Assembly: GCF_036417845.1 (NCBI RefSeq)
Contig: NC_089980.1
Span: forward strand, 59,270,501-59,334,500
From: Apteryx mantelli
Lineage: Eukaryota > Chordata > Aves > Apterygiformes > Apterygidae
Direction of reading: 5' to 3'
DNA: 64,000 bases
The notes under the pieces are model-generated. The model was not told where the DNA came from. It saw only the letters and a program-made list of their open reading frames with translations, and did no database searches. The number at the start of each line of letters is the position of its first letter. The first letter of the stretch is position 1. The translations under genes and the position numbers were made by a program. This document shows, piece by piece, positions 11,551 through 25,382 of this stretch.

Positions 11551-14500
11551 AAACATGGCCTGCTACTTTTAGGGTCCTATTTAAATTTTTTATTAAGTGT
11601 TAAATTCAGAAAAATATATTTTAATTCCATGGTCTTCTAATCAGACTGGGGGTTTTTTTGAAGTTTTTTGATCACCTGTTGTGAGCCCAAATTTAAACAA
11701 TGTGCTAAATGCATAGAACTGAAAAAATCGATGAAATTGTTCCCTAAGTTTTCTGTTACTGGACTTTGCATATCAGGAGTGAATTCAGGTAAATGGAGTT
11801 CTTCCACTTCTGTGTGAGCAATTCCGAGTTTCTCATTGTACCATTTGGGATTCCATGCAGAGCTTTACTCTCTTTTGTTATTGACACTACTGTGTGCCAT
11901 GATGTGGTTGTAATACTCAGAGGCACAGGACAGAGTTAGGGCACTACAGCTGGGTTAAGCTCCAGAAGGCTGAAATTCCTCTGTTCAGTTCCTGTCTCTG
12001 AGACCAACAGCCAGCAGTGTCTGCACACTACTGACCAGCCAGTAATGGGTAACATTAGTGAGGGTGATATATTGATACTGCAATTTTAAATACACACAGT
12101 AATAAACAGTACCAGAATTATTAAGTGCCAATGCTATGATGATATCTGTGACGTTAACCTTATGCCCTGATCTGTGCTACCCAGCTCCGTTGTGTTCTGC
12201 CTCTTCCTTAGACCCCTGCGCAGGCTGCGGTGGTTGTATTTGCATAACCACTCTGCACAGCAATGGGAAAGGGGAAACTGCGGGCAACCCATGCTCTCCT
12301 GCCCCTTGCTCTGTCTGATGGCACTTTAGACATGACATCTTTTACTCCTACCATTTTCACTGTAAAAGCTGTAGGCAGAATGCTCACAGATGTACATTTT
12401 ATATTCTTAAATGCTCTTTCATCTCTGCCATTAGAAAAGCATGAAAAAGTAGGGAGACTGAGCTAAAGTGCTTGAAAAGGTTAGAAATGTACTTTTTTTT
12501 TGTGGAATCCTTTTGAGATCATTAATATTATTTTTCCTTCTAATCACAAGAATTATCTTTGCCTAGAATAAAACAAAGACTTGATGCAAAAAATAAAAAT
12601 AAAAATCATTCTCTGCAAAGGACCAGCCCAAGGCTCATGCACTTTAAAAAAATCTCCCCTCAACTCTTTTAAGTAGTACTTAAATGGTGCATAGGTTTTG
12701 GATGGACTACATAGAGTGAAAGCCCATTATGAACATGAACTTATAACTCCCATCATAAGCTTTTTAAAGAAACAAACTCATCTGTTCCTCAGTCCTCTTC
12801 ACAGGTGCCTATCAGTTGCAAGGAAAGCTCAGACTTGGAAGCAATAGTAGAGTTACTGGTTCTTGTACAGATATTTGTTTAATGGAAGCTTGAATCAGTA
12901 GGCTGGTGGGTTCCTTTAATTGCAGTATAAATTATATATTCTTCTATAATGCCAAATAATGCTTAGGGAGACAAAATTTACTGTACAGCAGTTCCCTGCA
13001 GTTCTCAAGTGTAATATATTAATTTAAGCCAAGCAAACAAGTGCAAATACATACTTTAGAAGGAAGTGACACAGCCACTAACAGACTTGGCAGTGAGATG
13101 CTCAAAGATAAAGCTGACTCTTGCCAAATAGAGAGTCAGCAAATATAAAAGAGAGTCAGAAACTACCAATGTCTGTGACAGAGTAGATAGCGTAACTTCT
13201 GTGCACATTTCAACCTAATTTTCTAATGCAAGGAATGTGAGGGAGGTGATAAATTTTAAAACTTTAAGGAGAAACTGCATAATCTGAAATGCGAAAGGGA
13301 GAGGAAGGGAGGGATGTAACAAAACCTTCATGCTAAGCAACAACCTGTTACTGAATAAAAAATGATTAATGGATGATAAGTCAAAGTGGGTAGAAAAATA
13401 GCCTACAGACTCTTAAGTCCTGTTCTAAGGGATGTACCTGAGGTATTATATTTGCCTCTAACAATGGCTCACACCCAGTTACCAATCCTGGCAATTGCTT
13501 TTCATCAGAAAAATATAATTTCATAAATTGGATTGTATATAATTTCAAAAATTGGATTAACACAATTTAAATACTAGAGGTAAAAAAATAAGTGGATATT
13601 GGGAGCCCTTAAATATCACTTCAGCTCTGAAAAGTGTCACTCACTTCCTTAAGCATATGGCTGCTTCTTAGAACAAGATAAAATCTATCAGCCTTGAAGA
13701 TTCAACACAGCCCGGAGAAGTCAGGAGCTTTATTCTTTTCTGCATCATTAAGTAAATTAACTAAATCCCAACAGGGGAGTTGTTTGTACAGTCTCAGTGC
13801 TTTAAAACACTAATTCCACAAAGGGACTTTGCCCGTTTCTATCCTATGTTCATGCGCTCTCTCATGCAAAATGCACAGGCATTCCTTGGGGTGGGGGTTA
13901 GCACACAGGCTGTCCCCTTTCCAAGGACAGTCCCTTTTCCTAGACCACAGGCAGGTTCTCCTTTCCTTGTTCTCTCGCTCTTTCCCTGGGTTGCCCTGTG
14001 CGTTCCTGGGCTGTGTAGTGGCCCAGCTTCAGCCAAGTTGGGAGGGGGGAGTTGGGAGCAGGGGGCTGCAAAAAGCAGCCACCACTGAGTTGTTACACAG
14101 ATGACCACAGCAGCCTCCTGTGGAAGTGTAGGACGTGGTTTTGAGCCCCAGTAGGCTAAGAACAGAGGTACCCTGCTTCCTGAACAAATACTGGCTGACC
14201 GCTTGGCTGGAACATGGGCACCCCATCTGCCTCACTACAGACTTTTGAATCAAAGTGTAAGAGCTGTGGCACTTTCTGCTACGCTCAGAGTGATTTGGGA
14301 GCACCAGGTGAGCTCTAGGTCCACTCCTATTAGATTGACACCAGAGGGGATTTAGACATGGCTGTAGCCTGTGAATCCCAAAACAGGCAGGAGATAGGTA
14401 CCTAGACATTCAACCCAGTCAAAAGTGTAACATCTGTAGGCACACAAAGAGACATGTTTTTTGGGTGTCCTGATCTCGCACACAGCTTCATAGCTCAGGC

Positions 14501-16598
14501 CCCCAAACCTTCTAGCTTAATGAGGTAAGTTATGACTCAGGACTACATACAAACTGAATGTGAGCCAACTCTTCCCACCAGCAAACAGCTGATCTGCCGC
14601 TGCAAAGAGGACAAAAAATAGGAGGAGCCAAGTGAAGGTCTCCCCTTTGGTTCCTAGCGGCAGCAGCTACCCGTTGCCATTGCCCAGCTGTTATGCAGCC
14701 CTGTCTCTCAGGCTGGGATGGAGGTGACACGGGCCTCTGGAGTGTCCCCACTCCACGCCCTCAGTGCAGGTCCTGTGGCAGCTGGTGAACGCCTGTGTCC
14801 CGGCCCCAGCCATTGCCTGTTGGAAGAAAAAGAGGAAAGAGCCCCTAAGGTGGCAGGAGTGTGGTGCCCAAAGAGGCGGTCAGTACACTGCAGATTAAGT
14901 CCAGCAAATGTAAATAGTCTAAATATCTACCAAAGTAAAGAGGCAGGTGCTGGCTCTTGCTGTGAAGAAGGGGGATTTTGGGGGTTGCGTTCTTGAATCC
15001 AGCACCTCAGTGCTACTGGGGTTGCGATTTAGGCACCTGCTCTCTGTTTGGATCTGGCTCTGAGCACCACCAAGCCAAGGTCATAGAAGGGTAGTGCTGC
15101 TGCTGACAACATTATTGCTGGTTAATGGTGAAAGTGATGATGCAGTGGGAGAATGTCAGGACTTTGCAAGTCACTGTCCCAGCAGTGGAGCAATCAATGA
15201 CAAGCAACGCTAAGTCTCTTCTAAATTCAGACTGCTTTGCTGCTTAGGCAGCTTCCTTCACAAGGCTTGTCTCACACCTTCCTGTGTGTAACAGTTCCCT
15301 GCTGAAGGAAGCTGGGCTGTAGATCACCCAGAGCAGATATAAATAATGCATTTCGGGAAGGATTTCAGATTCTTGTGCTTTGGAGATTAAGTGTTTTGGT
15401 AAATACAAAATACAGGATAAGTAAAACCTGATGTGAGAGATGCGCAGATTATTTTATATTGATGTGCTGTGGTATTTGTTACTGCTTTCCCCAAAAATAC
15501 GCTGGGTGGTCACAGATAGGGCAAGGATTAGATAGACCTTGAGAACAACTAAGCCCAGAAATGCGCACAGACTGATGATATGATCCCTGTCAACACATTC
15601 AGCACAAAAATCACAGCACTGACATTCAGATGCAGTGCTCAGTTTGAAGGACTGATGTTCCAAAATCTTTTATTTAAAAAAAAGAAGCTAAAATGATCAA
15701 ACTTGATAAGAAAATTCTTGAGCAGGCTGAAGAATACTATGTGCTGTTTGTAAGAAATACTGTTCTGAGAAGAAGCTCACTTTTTAGGAAACAAGCTGTT
15801 TACCTAAGATTTTTCTGTAACTCAAAAAGTTATCGTTTGTATTAAAAACCCATGCTCTGCACATAAAGAAGACAAGCCAAAACAAAATTAACAAGAACTA
15901 AAAACATAGCAGTTACACTATAAAAATTATAATCACTATAAACAAGTCTGATGCATCCCAGTAAGTACCTTCTGTTAAATCACTTACTTCTGGCTAGCGT
16001 TGTTCATTAAAACTTGTCATTGTCGGCTTCAGTGAGAGGGATTTCTCTTGTTTGCAAAGCTCTCAGCTGAGAGGAAAGACGCTCTGCATCCTCCCGCCAG
16101 AGGCATAATGCTCCCTCGTGGCAGGAGAGCTGGTCAGATCACGAGTGCTCTCACTTTAGCCCATCACTTTTCCACAGATGCATTTCCCTTGTTGAGATTT
16201 CGTAGGTTAAACTGACCACGAAGACTGCATGCGGCCAGATGTCTCGTGCTATCAGTTCCCCAGTGCCAGCTATTGCAGGTTAGTGTCCAAAACCACACTG
16301 GGAGGGGAGTGCCCCTTTAGACTTCACCTCCTCATAAACCCTATTTTTCAGGCATTTGCCAATGCCTGTGGTGTGCATTTGTGGCAGGGCTGTGAGCCAG
16401 GAGGCTGGCTGACTGAGGGGTGGTTGTTAGGTGAAGTGGGAACAACACTTGTCTCCTGGGTACTCAGATGTTCTCGATTTATTATGCCACTATCCCACTA
16501 AAATAACCATTTTATAAGTAACAGCTGTTCATGCTGTTATTACAAAGCAATCTCTCGAGTTACATCTCTCAAAGTAACCAAACCTGTAATGAAGATAT

Positions 16599-16623
16599 TC
16601 TAGTGGAGAGTATCTCCACTAGA
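16599..16623. repeat. Perfect inverted repeat, 11-bp stem, 3-nt loop
   Basis: TCTAGTGGAGA is followed by GTA and its exact reverse complement. A related half (GAAGATATC...CGTGGAGA) recurs just downstream at about 16628-16646, so the palindrome lies in an imperfect direct repeat with a period of about 37 bp. Confidence 0.85.
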
Positions 16624-17161
16624 GATGAAGATATCTCTCGTGGAGAAAAATCTCTTACCACGCATTGAATAAAAACATATGAAATACCTTTTTTTTTTCC
16701 TGGAAGTCTTTCTATTAGCCTTTTGTTTTGAGACATTTTGAATACTATGATTGCAGGAGGTCTGGAAGAAGGTAGGTGTACTCATCAATAGCTTTTAATC
16801 ATTTATTTGTTATGTCTTCTATTCTAGAGCTACAATTAAACTGTTCTGGCTGATGGCATCTGTTTTTTTGGCAAGTCTGACTGATTAACAGGCCTGCTGT
16901 CATACTCACACCTGACCAAGAACCATGTCTCAAAAAATTAATTGAAAAAGATGGCAAAAATGGATATTCACTAAATCAGTTAACAGTCTGGGACCTACAT
17001 TATTATTTAAACAGAAAAATTACTTGGATAGTGTCAACTATCTGGGCAGATGAGAACACTGGGAAATTGGAATATCTGCTTTTTTTTACTTAGCTCTGCT
17101 GCTGTCCCCTTGTAAGTGAAATTCGACTTAAAGTTTGATGACTGATGACTGTTTGATGACT

Positions 17162-17190
17162 GAAGTCCCACACAAAGTAAGTGGGACTTC
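17162..17190. repeat. Perfect inverted repeat, 10-bp stem, 9-nt loop
   Basis: GAAGTCCCAC (17162-17171) pairs exactly with GTGGGACTTC (17181-17190). It follows a short direct repeat of GATGACTG units at about 17138-17163. No function is inferred. Confidence 0.8.
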
Positions 17191-20100
17191 CATGAGCTTG
17201 CTGTTTGCATCCTCTCAAGGTCTGGGCAAGCAATTAGAGTCTAAATGCTTAAAAATAGCTTGGCTTTTGGAGGCAATCAGGACATCTGGTCCCTGCAGTG
17301 GAATTGAAACCCTGACTTGAGCAGCCGAGCTCCTCAGGCAGTACCCATGCTTACATAGTATACATAATATACATATTGCTTTATACTGTAGACCCAAAGG
17401 AGGTCAGATCAGAGGGTGGTGCCATAAGCTGAGCCTCCTGTCTGTGGCCATGCACAGCCCAGGCTTTGTGGGTATCTTTAGGGAAAGATCTGGTACGGCT
17501 GTAGCAAGCTAAGCCTGACTTATCCCAGAGCTGCATGGCTGTACATGGCCCAGGTCAGCGCAGATAGGGATGGGGACCCACCTGGGTCACTCCCAGTCCT
17601 CCCCATTCCTGCATATCGGCTTCCCCTGGAGGCCAGGGCCAGCTCCAGGTGTGCCGGTTGTCCCCCAGCAATTGTGCAGACTGAGACTCTCCTTTGCCCC
17701 AGAAAGGAGCAGTGGGGTTGCTTCCCTGTCCCCACAGACGAGGAGGTGTTGGTGGTGCAGTGCCCACGCATGCCTCCGCACAGCCCATGCGGCAGGCTTG
17801 GGGTGTGGAGGCTGCACAGGGGTGCGCGAGCTGCCGGGCTAGTCCTGCCTGGCCTCTGCCACAGCACTGCTGTGGACCCCCAGCTAGCCCACAGGCTTGG
17901 GAGTGCACCAGCTGGCTTGGAGAGCGGGCTTTTGGCTATGTGGTGCAGGCAGCCATGGTGCGTTGTGCAGCTGGTGAGCTGACGCTGCTCAGCTTTCCAC
18001 TGCGGATGCCTCCTCCGGGAACTGCAGAGGGGTAATTAATGCGATAGCTGGGCTGAGCCTTATACCCAGCCCCTTCCCAGGGTGGCATGGGGGCATGCCA
18101 GGCTGGTGGTCCTCCCTTCCTAGGTATTTTGGGTTTAAACAGGTATTGAAGCACTGGGCAGGAGCCAGGACAGCGCTGGCTGGTGTGAGTACTGACTGCC
18201 CAAGCTGTGCGGCACAGCCATCCTCCTCTGGTCACCCCGGAAAAGTTTCTGCTGTTGTAAACAGCTGCTGGAGAAAATGCAGAAGTAGGTTTTAGAAGCA
18301 GAGATGGGAATCCAGGACTTCCCACTGCTTTAAGCAATTGTGGCTGGTTTTCTTCCCAGTTGCACAAGAAGGGACTCAGAGGGGCCTCCTTACAAAACAG
18401 CCCCCTGTCTGGTGGTTTGGGCACTCACAGGGGAAAAAAAGGATCCACTGTCCCTATTTTAGTCTGCAGAGGGAAGAGGGCAGCAGCCTCCTCTCCCATG
18501 GCTTGAACCAGTCTTCCACTCGCCAGCGGCTCGTACAACACCAGCACCTGAATTTCCTGCTCTGTACTAAAAATGATGGCTACTGTCTTTAGTGAGGAGC
18601 TTCATCCCATCTGCATAGGTGAGATGGGCTGTCAGGACAGCCTGAGGCCCCACTTGTAGGTGAAGGAATGAACCGGCCAGGCAGGAGAGGGGCAGGTGCC
18701 AAGTTTCTCCGCCTCACCCAGGCAGGCCACCTGCAGGAGGAAACTTCTAAGTGCCTGGGGCACATCAAAGTGCAATGGTGGGAGTGAGGACCTTGCAGGA
18801 CTAGGTGACAGGTGACCCAGTTTCCTAAGATCAGATTTTTTAATTTTTTTTTTGCATGCCTAAATTCCTTCAAATCTCACAAGAGGCAGCCATCCTTTTT
18901 TTGGATCCCACACTTCAAATTTGATAAGCAATGTTTCTGAGCTTTTCACTTCTCCAGCTGAACTCTACTGGAAGCCACCAGTGGACAGTGGTGGAAATTT
19001 TAATTACTGGCAGCTTGTTTTATAAGTCACAGAGAGCCAGATGGAGCAAATTCCATAATCCTAAAATATAAACGATGTATTCTTTAATACAAATTCTGAA
19101 GTCCCTTCAGATTTGCAAATTAGGCAGTTAATAGCTTTTCATTTTAGACACACTGAACACTGTAATAACCTGATGTCATTTTGAACATAGTGATTAGTAT
19201 TCTGTTTACAAGACAAATGGAGACTCATTACAGTCAATCAGAGAAGAAGAATTACATGAACTTAATTTGCAGGTATTTATCTCAGTTTCTCAAACATATT
19301 TTACTAGATATTTTGAAAGAAAAAAGAACTTCCTTGTTATTCTGTAAAGGTACTGCCTTCTTCATAAAGAATTTCTAATGAGATCTCTTTTCAATCCTAC
19401 TGTTTTATGGTAATCTGACTACTATGTCACCATACATCACTGTAAAATGAAACAGGCACTGTGACGATATATCTCATATTGGCAATTTCTTATCAATCTA
19501 TTTTAAGCTTTTGCCTTTGTGATGATTTGAATGAAAGAAGATTTTACTCTAGATCATGCAATAGGAACTGATTCAGCAGCCAGTGACTTCCAGTAGACTG
19601 TGCAGAAAAAAAAAAAACAAGCAAGAAAAAGTAATATTTGATATGCTTAATTTGTCATGTTTGCTTAATGTGGAAAACGTGGGAATTTTCCAGCAATTTA
19701 GGCTCAGTGACATAAGGAATACAAAGTACACTTAATTAAATACACACAGATTCAATTTTTTATGATTCCAACTCCACTCCCAATTTTCTGTAAGTTTTGT
19801 ACTGTCTTTATATTTTTGTGCAATGTAAGAAGACAGCCAAAAGCGAATTACCAGTGCTGGGGTAATACTAATACATTGTAGCCAAGGAATTGGAATTAAA
19901 TTATTTCCCCTCAGCCAAGGATTTCAGAGTGAAATATTCAGTAGCATCATGCCTGGCTTTAGAGAAAGTAAGTCATACACTGCGGCTGCTTTTCAGAAAC
20001 TTTTTTAGCATTTCTTTTTCTGAAGCTCTTTACAGCACAGCAACCCAACGCTATTGGCCTCAGTTATAGCATTAGAGGCTTCTATTGCTTTAAGCAAAGT

Positions 20101-21019
20101 TTTATTACTGGTTGAACAAATTGCAGCCAGACTTTGCTAATCAATAACCTTTGCATCATGAATGACTTACAGTAAAGTTCCTGTTTCATCTCCCTGTTTT
20201 CAGTAACAGCAATCTTTTCTTCTAGGTTTGTTGGCATTATTCATATTTACGCTGAGTTGGGTTCTTTTTGTACTCATTCTTTATGAAGATATCGTTTCCA
20301 TGACCACTCCCTGAAATCTTAAAAAAACACTCAATTTTTGTTAAAAGATGTTGGTATTCCAAGACAACTCAAAATTGTATTTAAGTATCAGAGCAGAAAG
20401 CTTTGCAGAGAAAAAAACATGCTAATGAGGTAGTTTTGCCTTATAAAAGTAGTTACATTTTCATAGGAAGAAGGCAGCAGTTTTGTCTTCATTTTCTTCA
20501 TTCCATGCAGTGAGTTAGATATAAAGATTCTGAGATAGTGAGCATGCCTTGATGCAGTCTCATTGCACCAGACAGTTTATCACCAGATTTTCTTCTGGGT
20601 TTTATATACTTAATTGAATTAACTACCATGTGAGCTGCTCTCAGAAGCATTTCAGGCTAGTTTAAAATAGGGAAAAAATGTATACCTAGTGTCATTGACA
20701 ATAAGTAGTTCATTCTGTTTGCATCTTAGATTCTCCTAGTTGTGAATTTTTTTGAAACATTTTGGTTTTGGGAAACCTTTTCTAATTTGTCAGGTGAAAA
20801 GTGGGAATTGGTCAGAACAAGAAACCCTCAAACCAGTTGACATGCCAGTCTTGTTCACGATGGCAAGAGAAAATTTGTTTCAGAAGTTATCCAAAACACT
20901 TTTGAATCTCAGTTGCTCACATTGTAGTCATTGGCTACATTTTTATTCTGGCTTGGAAGAACAACTTCCCAACCTGACCATTTTCTGCAAGTCAGAATCT
21001 TTATTTTCCGGTGAGCCTT

Positions 21020-21042
21020 GTCTAGAAGTGCAACTTCTAGAC
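21020..21042. repeat. Perfect inverted repeat, 10-bp stem, 3-nt loop
   Basis: GTCTAGAAGT is followed by GCA and ACTTCTAGAC. A palindrome of this size can occur by chance in a window this long. Confidence 0.8.
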
Positions 21043-24000
21043 TTTAGCAACCATTAGAAAGTATTCCCAAGGTAGCCAAGATATCTGCAATTCCAAGAGT
21101 ATTGCAGTTTAGGGCCGTGCTTTATTTTGTAATTGGATTAAAGCCTCAGTTATATTTCAGACAACTCAATTCTGAAATTTTGGGCCTATTTGTTCTAACC
21201 TGAACTTCTGTTGAGTTTACCCTTTTTACCCTGGTTTGTATAGATGGAAGAAAGAAACAGAAAGACCAAGAGATTTGCTGCAGCTTACACAGAGAGTTAA
21301 AAACCAGGCATGACCAGAATCTGGTTTAGTCCTACATATATTAGGCAAAATTAGATTTTCAGCAATATTTGCTCTCTTTTGTTGCACAGCATTGTTAGGT
21401 GTTTGGCAGAAGGCTGGGTTGTGTGACAGAGAGCTGAGTTATAAATAATGTTTTGTGCCTACAGGTGCTGCTTTACAAATAAAATGACTGCAGGAGAAAT
21501 ACAGAACTCTGCAAGTAAAGTGCCACATATCTGATTTCAAAATGTGCTAATTTATAACTTCAAGGCAAGTCAGTATGCATTTTTAGAGCACTTTTAAGAA
21601 GGCTCTTAGTTCAGGTATTGTGTTTTACTCGAGTGATGTGTATTACCCATGTGGAGATGAATTTGCGCTGTCTTTGAAAACCTTGTAAACTAGAGTTGGT
21701 TGAATGTTTTGCAACTAAAAGAAATTCCATTCAAATAAACTGTACTGTCCAGTCATTTTGCAGAGTGTGTCTTGATGCTGCACCCACCAACTAAGAACTT
21801 TGGGTCCTGGGAAAAAGTTCTTAAATTTCATGGAGACGCTGCTCCCACAGAAATTTCTGTTCTGCTTGATTTGGCATATTAAGGAATGGAAAACTTTCCT
21901 TCTTAGCACGTAGAATAAGGTCTTGTACCTGGCTCTCCCAAAAACTGAGATCCTACCTAGAGGCCATGAAGCCTGACGCATGTGTGTGCAGCCCTCCTCC
22001 CGCAAATGTCAGCAGAGATTGCACCATCTGTCCAAAGCTAGAATTTCAGCAAAGCCATTTTCACGAGAGTTTTGCAAGAGGTTTGAGGTTTTCTCCAAAA
22101 TAAATTCTACACTCTGAAAGTTGCTGTGAGGCAGGAGATTGTTTTGCAGCTGAGAGCAAATGCCAGTTTGCGGTAAGCAACCATTCTCCTGGCAGACGTT
22201 TTGGTGTTGATTCTAAGGCTTTGAGTGTCAGAGGTTTGAAAACAGCAGATTAACAAGGATTAATCTGATCAATAAGATTTGCAGAGAAAGAAGTAAATGA
22301 ACAGAAGAACTTTGTGATAACTTTTTGCTTGTTTTGTGAAAACTAATGAAGTAGCAAAGAGCATGATGAATAGGCTCAGCAAAGCCTGAAGTAGGTGCTT
22401 TATTCCACTGGTAATCTATGGTGGAGCCTGGATGTTTTGATCAAGAACAGATTTCCTTGGTTGCAACCGAGCAGAGCAGGAGCTAAGGGAGGAAAATTGT
22501 CTCTATTAAAGCTATTTAGAGAGTGCTGTCTGAGAGATCTAGTAATTAAATATATATCTGACGCAGGGCAGCTGTTTGCTTGGAGGGGTTTCTGCTACAT
22601 GACTTAGCTATCTGGTCATGTTATTGAAAGATAATACAGTCACAGAAATGGTTTAAATTGCTTTCTGTAAGAAACTTCTAGTCAATCATGTCACAGTAAT
22701 GTCACAAGGCAAACTGCAGCAAAATTTATAAAATGTTTTGCAAAGGATTAAGGATGACCTTAGAGTCATAAACAATGCTTGTCTATTTTTAGTGATACAG
22801 AGCTCTCATATTTATTCAGGTAAGCCTTTGCCTCTCCAGTGATAACAGACAGGTGATTAAGACACTATTTGAAAATAATATAATGTCTCATGTGCCTCCT
22901 TCTCATATGCTACCCATTAAGGATAATATTTCTTTATTTTTTTTTTTCAACAGCCTACTGTGAAGCTTTGTTATTGCTTATAATGAGGTTGGTGGTATTA
23001 TAGTGGAAGTTGCATCAGCAGCTACTAAAATCAGAATATACTGACATAAGAAATTAATATTTTCCAAATTCCATTTAACTGAGCTGGATGAAGATTTAAA
23101 GATATATATAGGACTTACATTGATCTTCTTGAGGCATCATCTTTAAAGAAATGATAGATGTGTAATTATTTCTGGAACATTTAAGCTAGCAGTTACTTTA
23201 GGTATAAGCTAGAAGTTACTTTAGATATTTAAGCAGAGGAAGCATTTTTAGTAGTAATAGTAAGTATTTAAAACACCATAAGTCTGTGATGTAAGAACCC
23301 AAGTATTTGAAAAAACTGAAAATTCTAAGATAAAGCTAAGTTTTAAGAATAATTTAAAGGTTGAAAATATGCACATTCACAGTGATAGTAGCTAAAACAG
23401 CTCTTCTCCCCTTAGACAATAAGCAGGTCAGCCATCATTATGGTGTGAAAATCAGATGAGGATAAATTAGAGACACGTGATGACCACATGTGTAACAGCT
23501 ATATTGAAGAAGGTGCCTAAGAACACAGACCTGAATGTTGTTACAGAACTGCTGTGGCAACCTTTGTTAAATAATATTTGCATAATAATCAACCTTGGGT
23601 TAATTGTCAAAAAAAGGATTATAAAGGTGGGAATGGAATGAGAGGAAACAAAGATAAGCATACCCAGCACAAATTATTTTCTAAACTTCTGGTGACTTCA
23701 GGTAATATTGAACTCCTTGTAGTTCTCTTTTTTTGCCTAATTTCTATCCACCTATATCCCAATGACCTTTTCTATTCAAAATTAAAAAACCCAAACCTTA
23801 AGTGGAACACCTTTTAAGGAGCTCGGAAGGAATGAGGCAAAATTAGTTTCTGAAAAACTGATTGTGCCCTTTTTTGGAAAAGAGCTAGATTCCACCCTCC
23901 ATTATATCTATGCAGTTAAAGCAGAACAGAATGTGCCCACTAATTTTATAATTGGGCTCATGCTACCAGCAGAGTAATTCTGGTCCCTTTGATTTTGTCT

Positions 24001-25368
24001 TCTGCTATAGGTTTATGGGCTAGAAATGAGGTATATAGCAGAAATTAGTTGCTAGCATGAAGTATTTGTCAACATAATTCTATATTTGGTTTCATAGAAG
24101 TATATGAACTGCCAAAACACTTGAAGGATATTAATCTAAGTAATTCTGTTCAGTTGTATAACTACAATTCTGTGTTCACTACATGCTTAGAGCAAGTCTG
24201 GCCTGCCAGAGAGCTTTAGCTTCTCTACCTCTGCTCTTAAATGCAAGAGGTGGAACCAGCTCATATGGTCCAGGCTGTACAGGTGACCCCGGAGGTCACT
24301 TGTATTCATCATGAGGCCATCAAATTCAGGAGATTATCCATAAGGACTAATTATTGTCTCAGCAATAGTATAAATCTTAAAGCATCTCAGCAAGAACACA
24401 ATACTTTTTCAATAGTTGGAACAGAATATTAGATACAACAGGAAGGAAGCAGAATAATGACTGTTTCTCATCACGTTAATAGCACTTTCTCCTTTTCAAG
24501 CCAAAACTCAAATATCAATAGAGATCATTAAGGCAATGTGAATCTGGAACTAAGTGCTATGTTTTCTCTTGAGCAAGCCAATCATTCTCTTGCCTGTACA
24601 TATCTGTGGCTCAGCAGTCCCAAGATCTCTCTCATTTAATAACAAACTTTTACTGCGTTTCAGTCCAATATGGACAATACACATTGTTGTAAATCATGTA
24701 GGGATTTCAAACTATTTTAGAAATACTGTCTAAACAAAAAAAATGTTGGGTACAACACTGACCAGGCTAACTAGACTGAGATTGCTTGAGCTGTATGCAG
24801 TTTTATGTCTGTGGGTCTGAGGCAGTCAGGGCTTTTTCTGGGTGTGAAGGGAACACTTGTATAGTGACAGGTTTTATTTTTCCTGAAAAGATGTTTTTGA
24901 TTTCACCAAATTCAAAATCAGGATATCTAGAAAAAATTAGTCATACATCACAACAGACTCTCCAGAACATATGTCTGGTCTCTGTTCCTTCTAGAATTTA
25001 GAGGACAAGACTTTTTAATAAATCTGATCTTTTTGGTAATGATACAAAATACTTACATTAATGTAGTGCAGTATTTAAGTGACTCAGTGCAAGATACTGT
25101 AGAATTATTTACACAGAAAAATAATTTTTAAACAGTTTTGTGACTGCAGTAATATTAGGGTACATATAAAGTCAAGTCATTAAAACTCACTATTTTCCTT
25201 GCTGTATTTCTGGCAGACCCTGAAAATGCTAAATCATCTGATAAAGGGACTCCTTTCTTTCAATGTTGAGTCCTATTCATAGAGTCCTCAATCAAGTCAT
25301 TAAACTTCAAATCTTTTGAGGATTTCCAAGCATCATTTTCCCTGACTGTACCTGATTGTTACCACTAT

Positions 25369-25382
25369 GAGTAGTACTACTC
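25369..25382. repeat. 14-bp perfect palindrome
   Basis: GAGTAGTACTACTC is fully self-complementary and is followed by another AGTAGTACTA, so several overlapping hairpins are possible. Confidence 0.75.

Noticed and set aside
13780..14409. Overlapping frames of 89-126 codons in a GC-richer patch
   Set aside because: There is no domain, no splice context, and the opposite strands are open together, as expected for compositional artefacts.
16081..16124. Pair of divergent CTCF-like motifs
   Set aside because: Each has two or three mismatches to the core by eye. Without scoring or binding data it is not supportable.
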